Below, in pieces: positions 1 through 10,695 of a stretch of DNA of 19,151 nt. How positions within the stretch are numbered: position 1 is the first letter of the stretch; each line of letters begins with the position of its first letter. The stretch comes from Fragilaria radians (taxonomy: Eukaryota; Bacillariophyta; Fragilariophyceae; Fragilariales; Fragilariaceae), in the NCBI GenBank assembly GCA_900642245.1, contig CAAAJI010000048.1, positions 16,311 to 35,461 of the forward strand, read 5' to 3'. A program made the position numbers and the translations under genes. The notes beneath the pieces are model-generated. The model searched no databases and was not told the DNA's origin. It worked only from the letters and a program-made list of their open reading frames with translations.

Positions 1-1
1 T

Positions 2-3000
2 AAGGCATCGGAGATCGAAAATCCATTGAAGCGATCATTGCTTCCTGAATTTCTTTTGGAAGTTTGTCGATTCTGTCGTGAACTTCGCATATTGGAGAAA
101 AAATCGGCGTGGGAAAAAATCAAGGACCCTGAGAAATTTGGGCTCGATTTGGAAAGTATCATTGAGGAGGTAAGTGCGAATTTCGGTATTCCCCCACCAT
201 TGAACTCCTTGATCTATTTTACCTGATAAATGACTAAGAAGCGATGCTGCTTTCGTTAAAAGACTAGAAAAATTGGCCAAGCACTTGAGCATGGAAGACT
301 GGTTCACGAAAGTAATCTGACTGTAACACGGTTGCGACATATTTGCTTGATAGAGCACTCGAAAAAATCGTCAAAAGATTTGGGATCAAAACAGGATATA
401 CCTTTAAATCGGGAAGGGTCAAATTCAACAAGGCCAGTAGTTCCTGACGACACAAAGAAGAAGTTACAAAGAGAGGAAAGAATTCGTAGTATCAACGCTA
501 GTACTGGTGGGGTGGCTTCGACACCACTGAAAAGACCTGATTCTATGCTTACACAAACAAAAGAAGCAGTATCAACTCTATCAGGAGCCTGGGGATCCAG
601 TAGAGCGAGCTGGGGTTCTCAAAATGTATCCAAAATTGTTACACCTCAAGCGATGAACAAAAATTGGCAAGAATCAGGTCGGGGCGATATATCTTCAACT
701 ACGAATTCATTGTCAACTCAAAAACATAACAATACGCAGTATGTGGAATCTATAGGCATGAAAAAGCCAGGCTGGAATTCGAGTTCAACTTCTTGGGGTA
801 CTTCAAAAGTCTCGTCTTCATCGAGCCAATCTAATAGAGAGTTGTTGTCAATGGAATCAGATTTTAAACCTAGCACCTCTTCCCCAACAGGTTGGGGAGC
901 GAAGTCGTCGACATGGGGTGCTACAGGAATCTCAGCTCAGACCACAGGAGCCTCTAAATTGTTAAGCCAGTCACAGAGTGAAATCTTTGAAAGATTACTC
1001 TGACTCGAAAACTAACTTCAGTTGTAAACCAGACTTGGGATCTCACTCATCATCTTGGGGCGCTGCAAGGTCTAGCGACAATACCTTTACGGGAACGGAA
1101 AACGCCATTTCGCTGAGCTTGCCCAATAGAGAATCTTGGGATAAAGAATCGACTGTGAACTTGAACTCGAGCTCTATTGTTTCTTGGTCGGCATCATCAT
1201 CTAGGCCAAAGATGAATGTATGGGGAGCCTCTGGAAAAGCGGCCTTGTCTTTGGAGTCCCTTAAGGCAGCACAAAAAAATAATTCCACCACAAAGACTGG
1301 TGCACCTTCTTCAAAGTTGAATACATTACCTCAGGACGAGATATCATCAAACAAAACTGAGCCTTCAAAATCAGTTAGAACATCTATGAGAGATCAGGAA
1401 AGTGGGTCAAACTCGGCAACAAATTTGAGATGGGGGCGGTCAACTTCGTCCTGGAGTAGTACTAGAACAATCGGAAGTACAACACTAGAAAAGCGGGTTT
1501 CCATGAATCCAGCAAACGCAACAACATCAGTGACTTCCGTTTCAAGGCATGTGTCTCCGAATAGGCAAGAAGATATCGACAAGGTATCTCGTCATTCAGA
1601 TGCCGGTTGTGCTCTCAACCTTAAAAATACTTCTGGTTCGGAATCAACTATGGATTCCATCAACTTAGTTAAGCCTCTTCATCCTTTCAAACATGGAACC
1701 CAAGGATTTGGAGATCGAAAGACATCATGGGCAGCAGGAAGCTCTAAAAAAGAAGATTCTTGCAATCCATCCCAACAAGTAATATCACTGACTTCTTGGG
1801 GGCAACGCAAGTCTTCTTGGAGTGGTAGTATCTCAATAGAAAATGGATCTGACCATGCAGAGATTGATCGAAGGACATCATGGGAAGCAGGAAGCTCTAA
1901 AAAAGTAGATTCTTGCAATCCATCCCAACAAGTAACATCGCGGACTTCTTGGGGGCAAAGCAAACCTTCTTGTGGTAGTAATGTCTCAAGAGAAAATGGA
2001 TCTGACCATGCAGAGATAGATCGAAAAGCATCGAGGGCAGCAGAAAGCTCCAAAAAAGAAGATTCTTGCAATCCATCCCAACAAGTAATATCACAGACTT
2101 CTTGGGGGCAAAGCAAATCTTCTTGGAGTGGTAGTATCTCAAAAGAAAATGGATCTGATCACACAGAGGTAGATCGAAGGACATCATGGGCAGCAGAAAG
2201 CTCTAAAAAAGTAGATTCTTTCAATCCATCCCAACAAGTACTAACTCGCACTTCTTGGGGGCAAAGCAAACCTTCTTGGGGTAGTAATGTCTCAACAGAA
2301 AATGGATCGGACCATGCAGAGGTAGATCGAAAAGCATCGAGGGCAGCAGAAAACTCTAGAAAAGTAGATTCTTGCAATCCATCCCAACAAGTAATATCAC
2401 AGACTTCTTGGGGGCAAAGCAAGTCTTCTTGGAGTGGCAATATCTCAAAAAGAAATGGATCAGACCATTCAGAGATTGATCGAAGGACATCATGGGCAGC
2501 AGAAAGCTCCAAAAAAGAAGATTCTTGCAATCCATCCCAACAAGTAACACCGCGGACTTCTTGGGGGCAAAGCAAACCTTCTTGGGGTAGTAATGCCTCA
2601 AGAGAAAATGGATCGGACCATGCAGAGGTAGATCGAAAGACAGCATGGGCAGCAGAAAACTCTAAAAAAGAAGATTCTTGCAATCCATCCCAACAAGTAA
2701 CATCACGGACTTCTTGCGCCAAAAGCAGATCTTTTTGTGGGCAAACCACATCTTCTTGGAGTAGCAGTGCTTCAAACGAAAACGGATCTAACCATTCAGA
2801 GGTAGTTCGAAAGGCATTATGGGCAGCAGAAAGCTCCAAAAAAGTAGATTCTTGCAATCTATCCCAACAAGTAATTTCTCGGACTTCTTGGGGACAAAGC
2901 AAATCTTCTTGGAGTAGTAACGTCTCAAAAGAAAATGGATCTGACGAAGTAGAGGGAGAAATCAATACAACAGAGTTGTTACAACAATGCAATCGAACAT

Positions 3001-4353
3001 CAGGATGGGGAACAGCACACTCCCCATGGGGTTCAGTGAAGCCAAACAAACCGGAATTTCAAAACACCAGATGCAATCCAGGATCAAGATCAGAATCTAA
3101 CCCTTTTTCACCTATTTCCTTCATCATCAACAAACCCATGCATATTGAAGATTGTTCCAATCAAATTTCGAATAGGACTGACTCCAAGGAGACAGAAAAA
3201 ATTGTGAATATGAATCCCTGGGGTTTTTCTTCATCCTCATGGAGTGCCAACACAAACAGTTCTACTTTGAATGCGGATTTCAATCATAGCAAGGATTTGA
3301 AATTTTGTCAAAACGCTATTACGGCTTGTCACAACGATATGAAAATGATTCCCGGTCATAATTCTAATTCAAAAGCTATTCAAGGAGAGACGTTCCATCA
3401 GTCAAAATCAGGTTTGGTTGGATCAAGTGCCCTCGATGCACCGAAAAGTTGGGAAGATTCTGCTATTTCAGTACTTGGTTTGGAGTCTAATCAGTCCGCG
3501 TTATCACGCCCATTAGCATCTTCGACATCCAAAGTGGCATGGAGAAAGAGTTCTTCTACATGGAGTGGAGTTGAACAGGGCAGTACCTCGTCAGATAGAT
3601 ATGCTCAGAATTCAATGATCCATTTACAATGGGCAGCATCAAACAAAATTTCAGAAAAAGGAAATCAAAGAAAGTCTTTAAAAAATGCCAAGTCAACTAC
3701 ATCCCCTGATTTTCTGCCCAATCAAAGCTTGGAAGTGAAAGGACGGTCAGATAACTCTGTATTATCTCAAGACAGCAGCAATTACACCCGTTTGCATCAT
3801 GGAGAGTTTTCAAGTTTTGTACACCAGAGTCATCAAGAAGAAAAGAATGGCGCTGATGCAGACCATAAGTTATCATATCAGAGGCGCATGTTATACTCAA
3901 GTGACAAGGCTAAAGAGGATAATGAGCGTATTGGATTTGGCCGTGGGTCCCATGTGAACAAGCCCTCATGGATGAAAGGTAAGGAGGAATGATACCTATG
4001 TATTCTTTTCGCGTCCTTTTTTTAACGTAAATTCATTAGATAACCCTGTTACACATAACATGGAAAGGAACGTGAATCTCCAAATTGCATCTCAAGAAAA
4101 ATTTGGGGTTAATCAAGGTGAATGTCCTAAATCATCAAAGCCTTCCATTCCAAATCAAGTTCATAGATCATACAGTCCTTTTTCAATAAACGGTCATGAC
4201 TCCCAAACTACAAAATCAGCATTCCATAGTGCAAGCAAACAGCAGAACAGCATTCCGTACTCGCGGGACGTTTCAGTTAGAGAAGAAAACGTTGTGGCAG
4301 GTAGGGGTCGAGGTAGAAGCATGACACTCCCTGCATGGATGACTAAACGATGA
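2..4353 (+). CDS. Trp-rich WG/GW-like repeat protein, candidate Argonaute-binding scaffold (5' end outside window)
   Basis: Proposed exons are 2-169, 263-960, 1022-3978 and 4040-4353, giving at least 1378 residues and a TGA stop at 4351-4353. The intron at 170-262 has GTAAGT and a TGACTAA branch site. The intron at 3979-4039 has GTAAGG and TTAG. The middle intron is needed to change frame: 961-1021 is preferred (CTAAC, TTCAG), and 978-1032 (GTGAAA) also keeps frame. The first ~90 residues look helical and match nothing I recognise. The rest is disordered Ser/Asn/Lys-rich sequence with tryptophan in small-residue contexts (SWG, SWS, PWG) and 13 exact W-x6-W pairs. Eight 51-residue repeats fill 1713-2957. 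The C-terminus carries GRG...KPSWM and GRGRG...LPAWM. WG/GW proteins bind Argonaute W-pockets in plants, animals and ciliates; the neighbouring Argonaute gene makes this role attractive, but binding is inferred. A GRG-rich splicing or RNA-binding factor is the alternative. Confidence 0.72.
1713..2957 (+). repeat. Eight tandem 153-bp (51-residue) coding repeats
   Basis: Units start at 1713, 1866, 2019, 2172, 2325, 2478, 2631 and 2805. All are 153 bp except the seventh (174 bp). Each encodes a variant of D-R-[RK]-x-S-[WR]-x-A-x-x-S followed by a conserved NPSQQV block, SWGQSK, a second Trp and ENGSDHAE. Units alternate in type: 2, 4 and 6 carry KPS(W/C)GSN, while 3 and 5 carry KSSWSG and begin with RKASR. 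This indicates spread by duplication of a 306-bp dimer. The reading frame is maintained throughout. The long open frames on the opposite strand here are a by-product of the repeat. Confidence 0.95.
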
Positions 4354-4734
4354 TAGGGAATTCTAAGAATGCATCTCATGCAATTAAATTGAATTCTGCT
4401 ATGTCTTGGTAGGATTTACAATATAATTTTTCCCTTTGAATACATTGTTGTCTACTTTATTGTTGTCTACTTCTTCTGCAGAAACATTGGGCTCAAATTG
4501 GGATGCGTAACTACTCTGCAAGATTGATTGTGAAAAAAGTGATTGAGATATTGATAAATTTCTTGACATACGCTTGCCTAAAATACAAAATTGAGGCAAA
4601 ACAGGAACACATCTGAAGCGCATCATCTTTTGTTTAACCAGAGCATCATTTTTCATGATGCAAAACTATAATTAAGAATGGTAACGATATAATTCTTAAG
4701 TAGAGTGCAATCAAGCGTGTCTTTTCATATAAAT
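4354..4734. other. Convergent spacer between the Trp-rich gene and the RdRP gene
   Basis: This 381-bp gap holds the 3' ends of two genes that converge. It must contain both polyadenylation regions. It includes a short direct repeat at about 4447-4472 (TTGTTGTCTACTT-type, two copies) and an 85-codon minus-strand frame, listed separately. I see no RNA gene. Read-through from either side would make complementary transcripts. Confidence 0.6.
4399..4656 (-). CDS. Small ORF of doubtful status, or alternative last exon of the RdRP gene
   Basis: An ATG-initiated frame of 85 codons lies just downstream of the RdRP stop codon on the same strand. It has no recognisable domain; the C-terminal part is polar, with a repeated VDNN. 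The RdRP stop overlaps a possible donor (GTAAAT, G at 4738), and a CAG acceptor at 4613 would join the end of the RdRP to this frame without a shift, replacing the last lysine region by about 70 extra residues. That intron would be 126 bp, longer than every other one here. The simplest reading is 3' untranslated region. Confidence 0.2.
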   Translation of the reverse strand: MKNDALVKQKMMRFRCVPVLPQFCILGKRMSRNLSISQSLFSQSILQSSYASQFEPNVSAEEVDNNKVDNNVFKGKNYIVNPTKT

Positions 4735-7700
4735 TTACTTCCTTTTTTTCTGAAAAGCTAGTTTGTCAATTTCTGGATCCATCATATATGGCAGAGACTT
4801 GTTGCCAACATTCTGGGCTCGAACAACAATGATGCATAGATAATCTCTAGCCAGTTTCCAGGCAAAGCTTTTTGATTCACCACATACCTCATAGAGGATG
4901 GCTGCTGCAAGAGCTCTTTCTTCCTCGGGAAAGGGTTCAATTAAAAGGCGCTCTCTCTCTATCTCTGCAATTTCTCGACTTCTTGCAGCGATCATATCTA
5001 AAGATGCCTTTGCTTCAATCATTCCTTTCATTTCTAGCTTATATCGGACTGCTGCAGATCTCATACTGGCTTTCATGGAACGATAAAGATTGGGATCCAA
5101 TTTTGATTGTGCTGTCTCAGCAATTTGCATAATATGAACATTTGGAGTTTCAGCTCCCAACGAGACTGCTTTTTCAATCTTTTCCTGCACATAGTCCCAA
5201 AGGCGCCCTAGTGCTCTTCCTGATTTGTAAACTCTTTCGTGTTCCTCTCCTGCAACAAGAGCTTGATCCAATGACCAATGAGGCTGTTTTTGTGACCTAA
5301 GGAAGTCTGCAGCTTCTGCTTTTGGCATGCAAAGTTGATATGGGTGATCCACTTGTAAAAAAGCCTGATTGGCAATATCCACAATTGCAGGACAAGTTGT
5401 AAAATCATCAACAGTATCTATAGCGGAATCCAATGTATTTGCAAGACAACCTAACTGTTGCTGATGGAATTTAAAGTGCCTAGCAAATTTAATCCGTTCT
5501 CTTAGAGTTGAGGCTGCAGCAAGAATTCTCTCTTTTGTATGCGCTTCTGGCATTGCCGGGCGGATTGGAGGCGGGGAACAAGAAACTTGGTTGACAAGTT
5601 CTGGATCAAAACAAACCCATGCTTTATCTCCATCAAAGTCTCCACCACTCATCATATCTGCTACGCTTTCGTCCCCAATTGTACTAAGTATGATACCAAC
5701 CGTTAGACACTTGAAAAAGCCCTGGACCTGTGCCACAAGGTGGTTTCCCTTATCATATGCACGAAGTAGTAAATCATCATAGTTCACGAGCCTTAACTTC
5801 CTTAAGTCGCCATCAAAGTATGAAGGGTTACGAAACGCTAGTAACTCTGTTGCAGAATCTAGTGATCCGCGGTATTCGTTTGGCAAAGCCAGAAATGCCT
5901 CATTTTCTAGCAATAATTGTGTATGATCTGGGAGCATGCGTACGTACCAGGAATCTTTCAATGGATAACGAGCCTGCAAAGAATTTCCTTAGAAATCAGT
6001 GCTTGAAATCATAAAACACCGCTATACTTACCTTTTTGCGTATCTTATCAGCAGTTTTTTTGACGAATTTCCTTCTTTGCTCTGCATAAAATGGCTCACT
6101 TGGATCAAGCTTTGCTGCTGCCATATAGAACAACATATCATCATCTTTCATTTCTTCATTTAGATTTGTTTCTAGCATGCTGCAGTGCCTATTGCGGATT
6201 TCTTGAAAGAACTTGTCTTTACTGGATTCCCTTTCACCGCTTAGCTCATCTAACCAATCAAGTCCACTATCAACACAACGAAGGAAGAAGTCAATGGACA
6301 CGCCTCTCCGCTCAAGAATCTGAACCAGTCTTACCGACTTTGGGAAGAGGAAATGAGATAATATAATTGTAAACGTGGTTTAATAATCTAGTCCGAACTT
6401 ACCAAGTGACCTTTTTCAGGAATATCATCCCAGCTTGAAATTTCCACCGTATCATAATTTGGATCAAATCCCGACAAATCCGAGTAAGGCACTTTTAAAA
6501 GGGATCGCATTGGGACCATGAACTTCAATTGCGAATCTCGGCATTTTAAACTGAAGCCAGATAGGATTTCATCCAATATCCACATGCCTTTAAACCCGCC
6601 TATTCGTCCCTGGAAAGATGAAAATGGACACCATTCGTCTTTACCACTGTACGCTTTCCATACTTCATTAATTGCGCAACGAGATATTAGACCAGCGCCA
6701 TCTGTCATGGGTTTTCCCAAGTTGCTAAGAATGTCAGGAATGATTTCAATAGTATTCTCTGGTAAAACTGCGCTGGGTCTTGTTTTGGAAAACGAGATTT
6801 TCATGCGTTTCAGTTCTTTTGCAATAGTGAGCTCAGGGTTTAACTTTTTGGGAATGCACCAGTCTCGCACATAATCCACTGAGAGCTCATCTTCAATTCC
6901 AAAGCCACTCTCAGCAAAGAGGACAAAGCATTGCGGTGTTTTTTGCGCCTTGCACCATAAATATGCATATTTCCGCCCACACAACATCACTTTTTCGCTG
7001 AATTTGTTGACAACATTTTGATCCAATAGTTTGGAAGAAACCATAACATGTAAAAACCTGTGACTACCGAATTTACGAAAAATCCTCCTGCTAACAGCGG
7101 GTTGTGGATGCTGCAAGCAAATCACATTGTTTTCATCGAGCTCAGCATAATAATAAAGTCCCACTAAGCCGTCTTTTCTTTTTTCGAAGTTATTGCTCTC
7201 GTTAGATTGATCAGAAGCCCGCAATACAGAGTCAAAATGCCATTTTTGGTGTTGGGGCAAAAAACTATTTAAGAACTTGAAGACTGAACGATGATTATTC
7301 ACATCTTCGTTGTTTCTGTGAATCCAGTCAACAATTTCTGACTCACAATCATGAACCTTTTGCCTCACCCTAAGAAAAAGGTGCTGTATCAGATGATAGA
7401 AAATGGAACTGATAAAGAAAGAGAATCATTTACCTTTCTGCTTCAAATCTCACAACAAAAGATATATTAAGGAAATCAAGGGGATCACTAGACTCTGCTT
7501 TGAAAGTATTCTGTAAATATTCTGACTGAAATGAGTCTACATCTATAACTTTCTTGTCTTGCAAGGGTCCCACTAAAGAAGATTGGGGAGGGAGACCACG
7601 CTTTTCAACTCTCACAAAGAATCTTAATGCATTAGACCTTAGGGATTCGTGTATAATATCAAAGCAAGATGCAGGAAAAACCTGACGTCCATTTGTTTTT

Positions 7701-10625
7701 AAAACCTGAGTATTGATAAAGAGTTGAAGAAGGTCATCACTCAAGGCATTTTTCTTATTGTCAAAATCACAACGAGAATGGCCAATCATTGAGTTGAAGA
7801 TATGATTGACTTCAAAAAACCTTTTATCTGCTGATTCCATCTCACAGTTATCACATGGAGCCTCTTTTGTGCATTTTTGCTGAGCTGGTCTGCATTGATC
7901 TATTGTGGCAGTGGCAGCTAAGTGCGAGTACCGACACTCAGAAGACATTGCATAAGCATGCACTTTCGTGATTTCACTTTCAACGGATGCTTTAAGCTTT
8001 TCACATTCATTTGACTGCAACTTGATTCTACGTACAACTGCGAAATCTTGAGCCCGAAAAAATAAGATGCAGCGAGCCTGTTTGCCATCTCGACCTGCCC
8101 TGCCAGCTTGTTGTATATACTCAGTTAAATCAACTGGAACAGCAGCATGGAAAACAAAGCGAATATCATCAAGGTGAAATCCTCGTCCCAGCACTGATGT
8201 ACAACAGAGAACTTGAATTTTCCCGTTGCTAAATGCATGCAACACGCATTCCTTACGCTGTAAATTGTCATCACCTGTAATTGTATCAGCAGTGATACCT
8301 CTTGAATTTAAATATTTTGATATCGTATGGCATCTACTTTTTGTCAAACAATAGCAAAGGCATTTCACTCCTTTTTCGCTACCCTTCAACCAGAATACAA
8401 TTCTATCTGCGACCTTTTGGAGAAACATGTTAGGACTAAGGCACAAGGAGTAATTCCGTTAATCCAAAAACGTACTTGCTCATCATTTGTCTTGCGTTCC
8501 ACTCGAAAGGAAAGAGAATCCGCTAAGGCACGTTGGCTCAAGAATAATACAGGTTTTTCATCATTTGAATATGTCTTCGTTAAGGATCCCGGTGGAAGCA
8601 AGCTAACTAGTCCTCTTGTTGTAATCGTGCCTGAAAGGAACATAAACTTAACTCCACTACAATAATTGCGTAATTTTTCTAATAGATGTGCATACACTCC
8701 TCTGTAGCTTCCATGACTTTGTTCGATCATGTCCATTTCGTCAATAGTGATTGCTTTTAGACAACCTTCATCTGCTAGATCCCCTAGCTGCGAAAGTCTC
8801 GGCTCTATAAGTTCCGGAGTTGCAAATAAAATTAAAGGTTTTGAAATCCAAGTTGAAGCCTAAAAGATGAGTGTGAGCACAATATAACACATAACTTATC
8901 ATCAGGCATGGTCTTACCTTAACCTCGTTTATGATGATTTGCAGTCGGTTGACTGTGCTAGGTGAACGTTGATGTTTGGCTTCCTCCTCACTAAGGAGCT
9001 GTTCCATGGATATATATGGTGACAAATACTTCAATTCCCTTAATTGACTCTTAATGATAGCGTTCAGTGGTTCAATCACAATACTGACACCTCCAGAACG
9101 AAGAGCAGCTTGAACAAAGACCATACTTTTTCCAGACCCGCATGGGGCAATCATTACAGTGTCTTGGCACTTTATGGAATGCTCGCAAGCAAGCTGTTGA
9201 ATTTTGCTTTTGTATCGATTAAATCCAATCTCAACAGCGAATTCCTTAATAATTCCGCCTTTGTCTATTCTTGGGACTTGTTTAAGAACAAAGTAGTCAC
9301 CAAGTCTTGCTGTTGCTGTTCGTAAAAGCAGTTCCTTACGTAGAGATTCCACAGTATTTTCCAATGACTCATCAAACTGGACTGATTTATCCAAAAGAGG
9401 ATTTAATTCTTTGAAGATACCATGTAAAGATTTTGCGTTCACTTCTTTTTCGACTTTGATTGATCCGGTGTACATAACCATTGCCTCTTTCCTTTTGGTA
9501 ATCGTGTCACATTCCAACTCATTATTCCAATTGATTTTGCCCTTCATGAAATGTTTGCAAGACGTTTCATCAAAGCCATCGCTGTCATCACTCTCAAAGG
9601 CTGTATAGCCTTCATTTTCGCCCAATTTAAACTCTCTCTCATTTCCATAAAGCACCACAAATTTAGCATTAACTATTTCTGGCCAGGAATCTAATGCATA
9701 CTGTGAAACCAGGATATAAGGATCACTTTCTGTCACCAACTCACGCTGCTTTCGATCAAAAGGAATCGTCTTTATATTTCCCTTCCGAGAGCTTTTTAAA
9801 GTACTTTCACAAACGGCAATACATTCTACAACTACGTTTTTTAAGTCACAAGATTTACCACTGTTCGAGAGAACTTGAATCGGGGCTCCCTCGACATGAT
9901 CAGGATTCCACTCTGTTACAGCTTCCAGGAAACAAAGATGAGTATTTTCAACGTCTTGTTGCATTGGAGCTAATTCTACATAGATGTGTCCGCGAGTTTG
10001 AATCTCGTCCTTAGGACTGTTCCAACGTCCCACGAAGGATTTTGTGGCTTGAAATGCAGATATTAGCTTATACAAGCTTGAATTATCAATCATCACAAAA
10101 TTTCCTACATTGAATAATTCTCCAGAGAGCTCGAAGGAATCATAATAGACTCTCCCCATGTGCCTTCGATAGCCAATCGGCCTTCCCCAAGAAAAAGTGT
10201 CTGATTTGGGCCTAGTCTCTCCGAGGGTATCCCAAAAATATAGCGAAGACAATGCGAATTTATTGTCTCCTTCAAACTCCTCCGTTTGAAGCCTTCGGGG
10301 CCCACAAAAAAGAGATTTTCTTCTTTGACGTTTTCGCTTTGGGGGAAGTGGGTCCAAATCTCTTCTTTTTTTGTACTTCACCTCGTCGTCGGAAAAGAAA
10401 GGAAAGTCAGCTAGATCTATTTTTTCTTCCTTTTTGATCTGATTCAAAGAGACATCAATCGCAGAAGAGTTTTTGGATTTGACCTTTTTCTGCTTAGGTT
10501 CAGCATTTTGTGGATGGTTATGCATCGGAGAAGAGTTTCGGTCATCTAGTTTTTCTGGCTGCAACGTACTTCGTCGCTTTGGTCGTCTCCGAGTTCCTTC
10601 TTCTGATTTTAAATGCTGCAATACA
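4735..10625 (-). CDS. RDR: RecQ-type helicase fused to RNA-dependent RNA polymerase, with BAH-like region
   Basis: Exons in transcript order are 10625-8918, 8859-8476, 8413-7434, 7369-6403, 6337-6032 and 5973-4735; introns are 58-65 bp and keep frame. The basic start (NLS-like KRKRQRR) is followed by a BAH-like region (about 10150-9806). The RecQ-type helicase has Walker A APCGSGKS (9125-9148), motif Ia EPLNAIIKSQ, motif II DEMD (8731-8742), SGT motif III, motif VI QQAGRAGRDGK (8081-8113) and a Cys cluster (7844-7936) like the RecQ zinc module. The RdRP follows: DGAGLISRCA, SSFQGRIGGFKG, RNPSYFDGD, and the catalytic GGDFDGD (DFDGD at 5626-5640). It would copy RNA into double-stranded RNA for silencing. 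Helicase-RdRP fusions are known in oomycetes and Dictyostelium; a RecQ-type partner recalls Neurospora QDE-3 and QDE-1. If the gene starts in this exon, the first ATG is at 10525 (1827 aa). More likely translation begins at 12863 in the upstream exon. Confidence 0.93.
5626..5640 (-). other. RdRP catalytic loop DFDGD
   Basis: The three metal-binding aspartates of cellular RdRPs are present as D-F-D-G-D within GGDFDGDKAW. The Phe in the second position is the form typical of the plant RDR3/4/5 (gamma) group, rather than the DLDGD of RDR1/2/6. Confidence 0.95.
9125..9148 (-). other. Helicase Walker A motif, APCGSGKS
   Basis: The minus-strand frame reads APCGSGKS, an intact ATP-binding P-loop with the catalytic Lys and Ser. 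It is followed by EPLNAIIKSQ, which corresponds to RecQ motif Ia. The matching DEMD box (8731-8742) and GRAGRDG (8081-8113) are intact, so the helicase looks catalytically competent. Confidence 0.92.
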
Positions 10626-10695
10626 CTGCCAAAGGGATCTAATTTGAGAAAAAGTTCAAAAATTAAAAATTGAATTGTGATGCAATCATACTTAC

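Noticed and set aside
978..1003. Apparent frameshift between two plus-strand frames of the Trp-rich gene
   Set aside because: A 61-bp intron (961-1021) with branch site CTAAC and TTCAG, or a 55-bp alternative (978-1032), restores frame. A sequencing error or broken gene is not needed.
1679..3049. Long open frames on the minus strand (up to 296 codons) with repeated CWDGLQES-like text
   Set aside because: They are the antisense of the 153-bp coding array. Repeats without stops in one frame readily stay open in others, and they share no family motif.
8386..8475. Frame change in the middle of the helicase domain, as if the gene were broken
   Set aside because: It is explained by a 62-bp intron, GTACGT to CCAAAAG with CCTAAC branch site, which joins the two helicase lobes in frame.
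9694..10014. 106-codon plus-strand frame
   Set aside because: It is antisense to the BAH-like region of the RdRP gene, whose minus-strand frame is continuous and has domain support.
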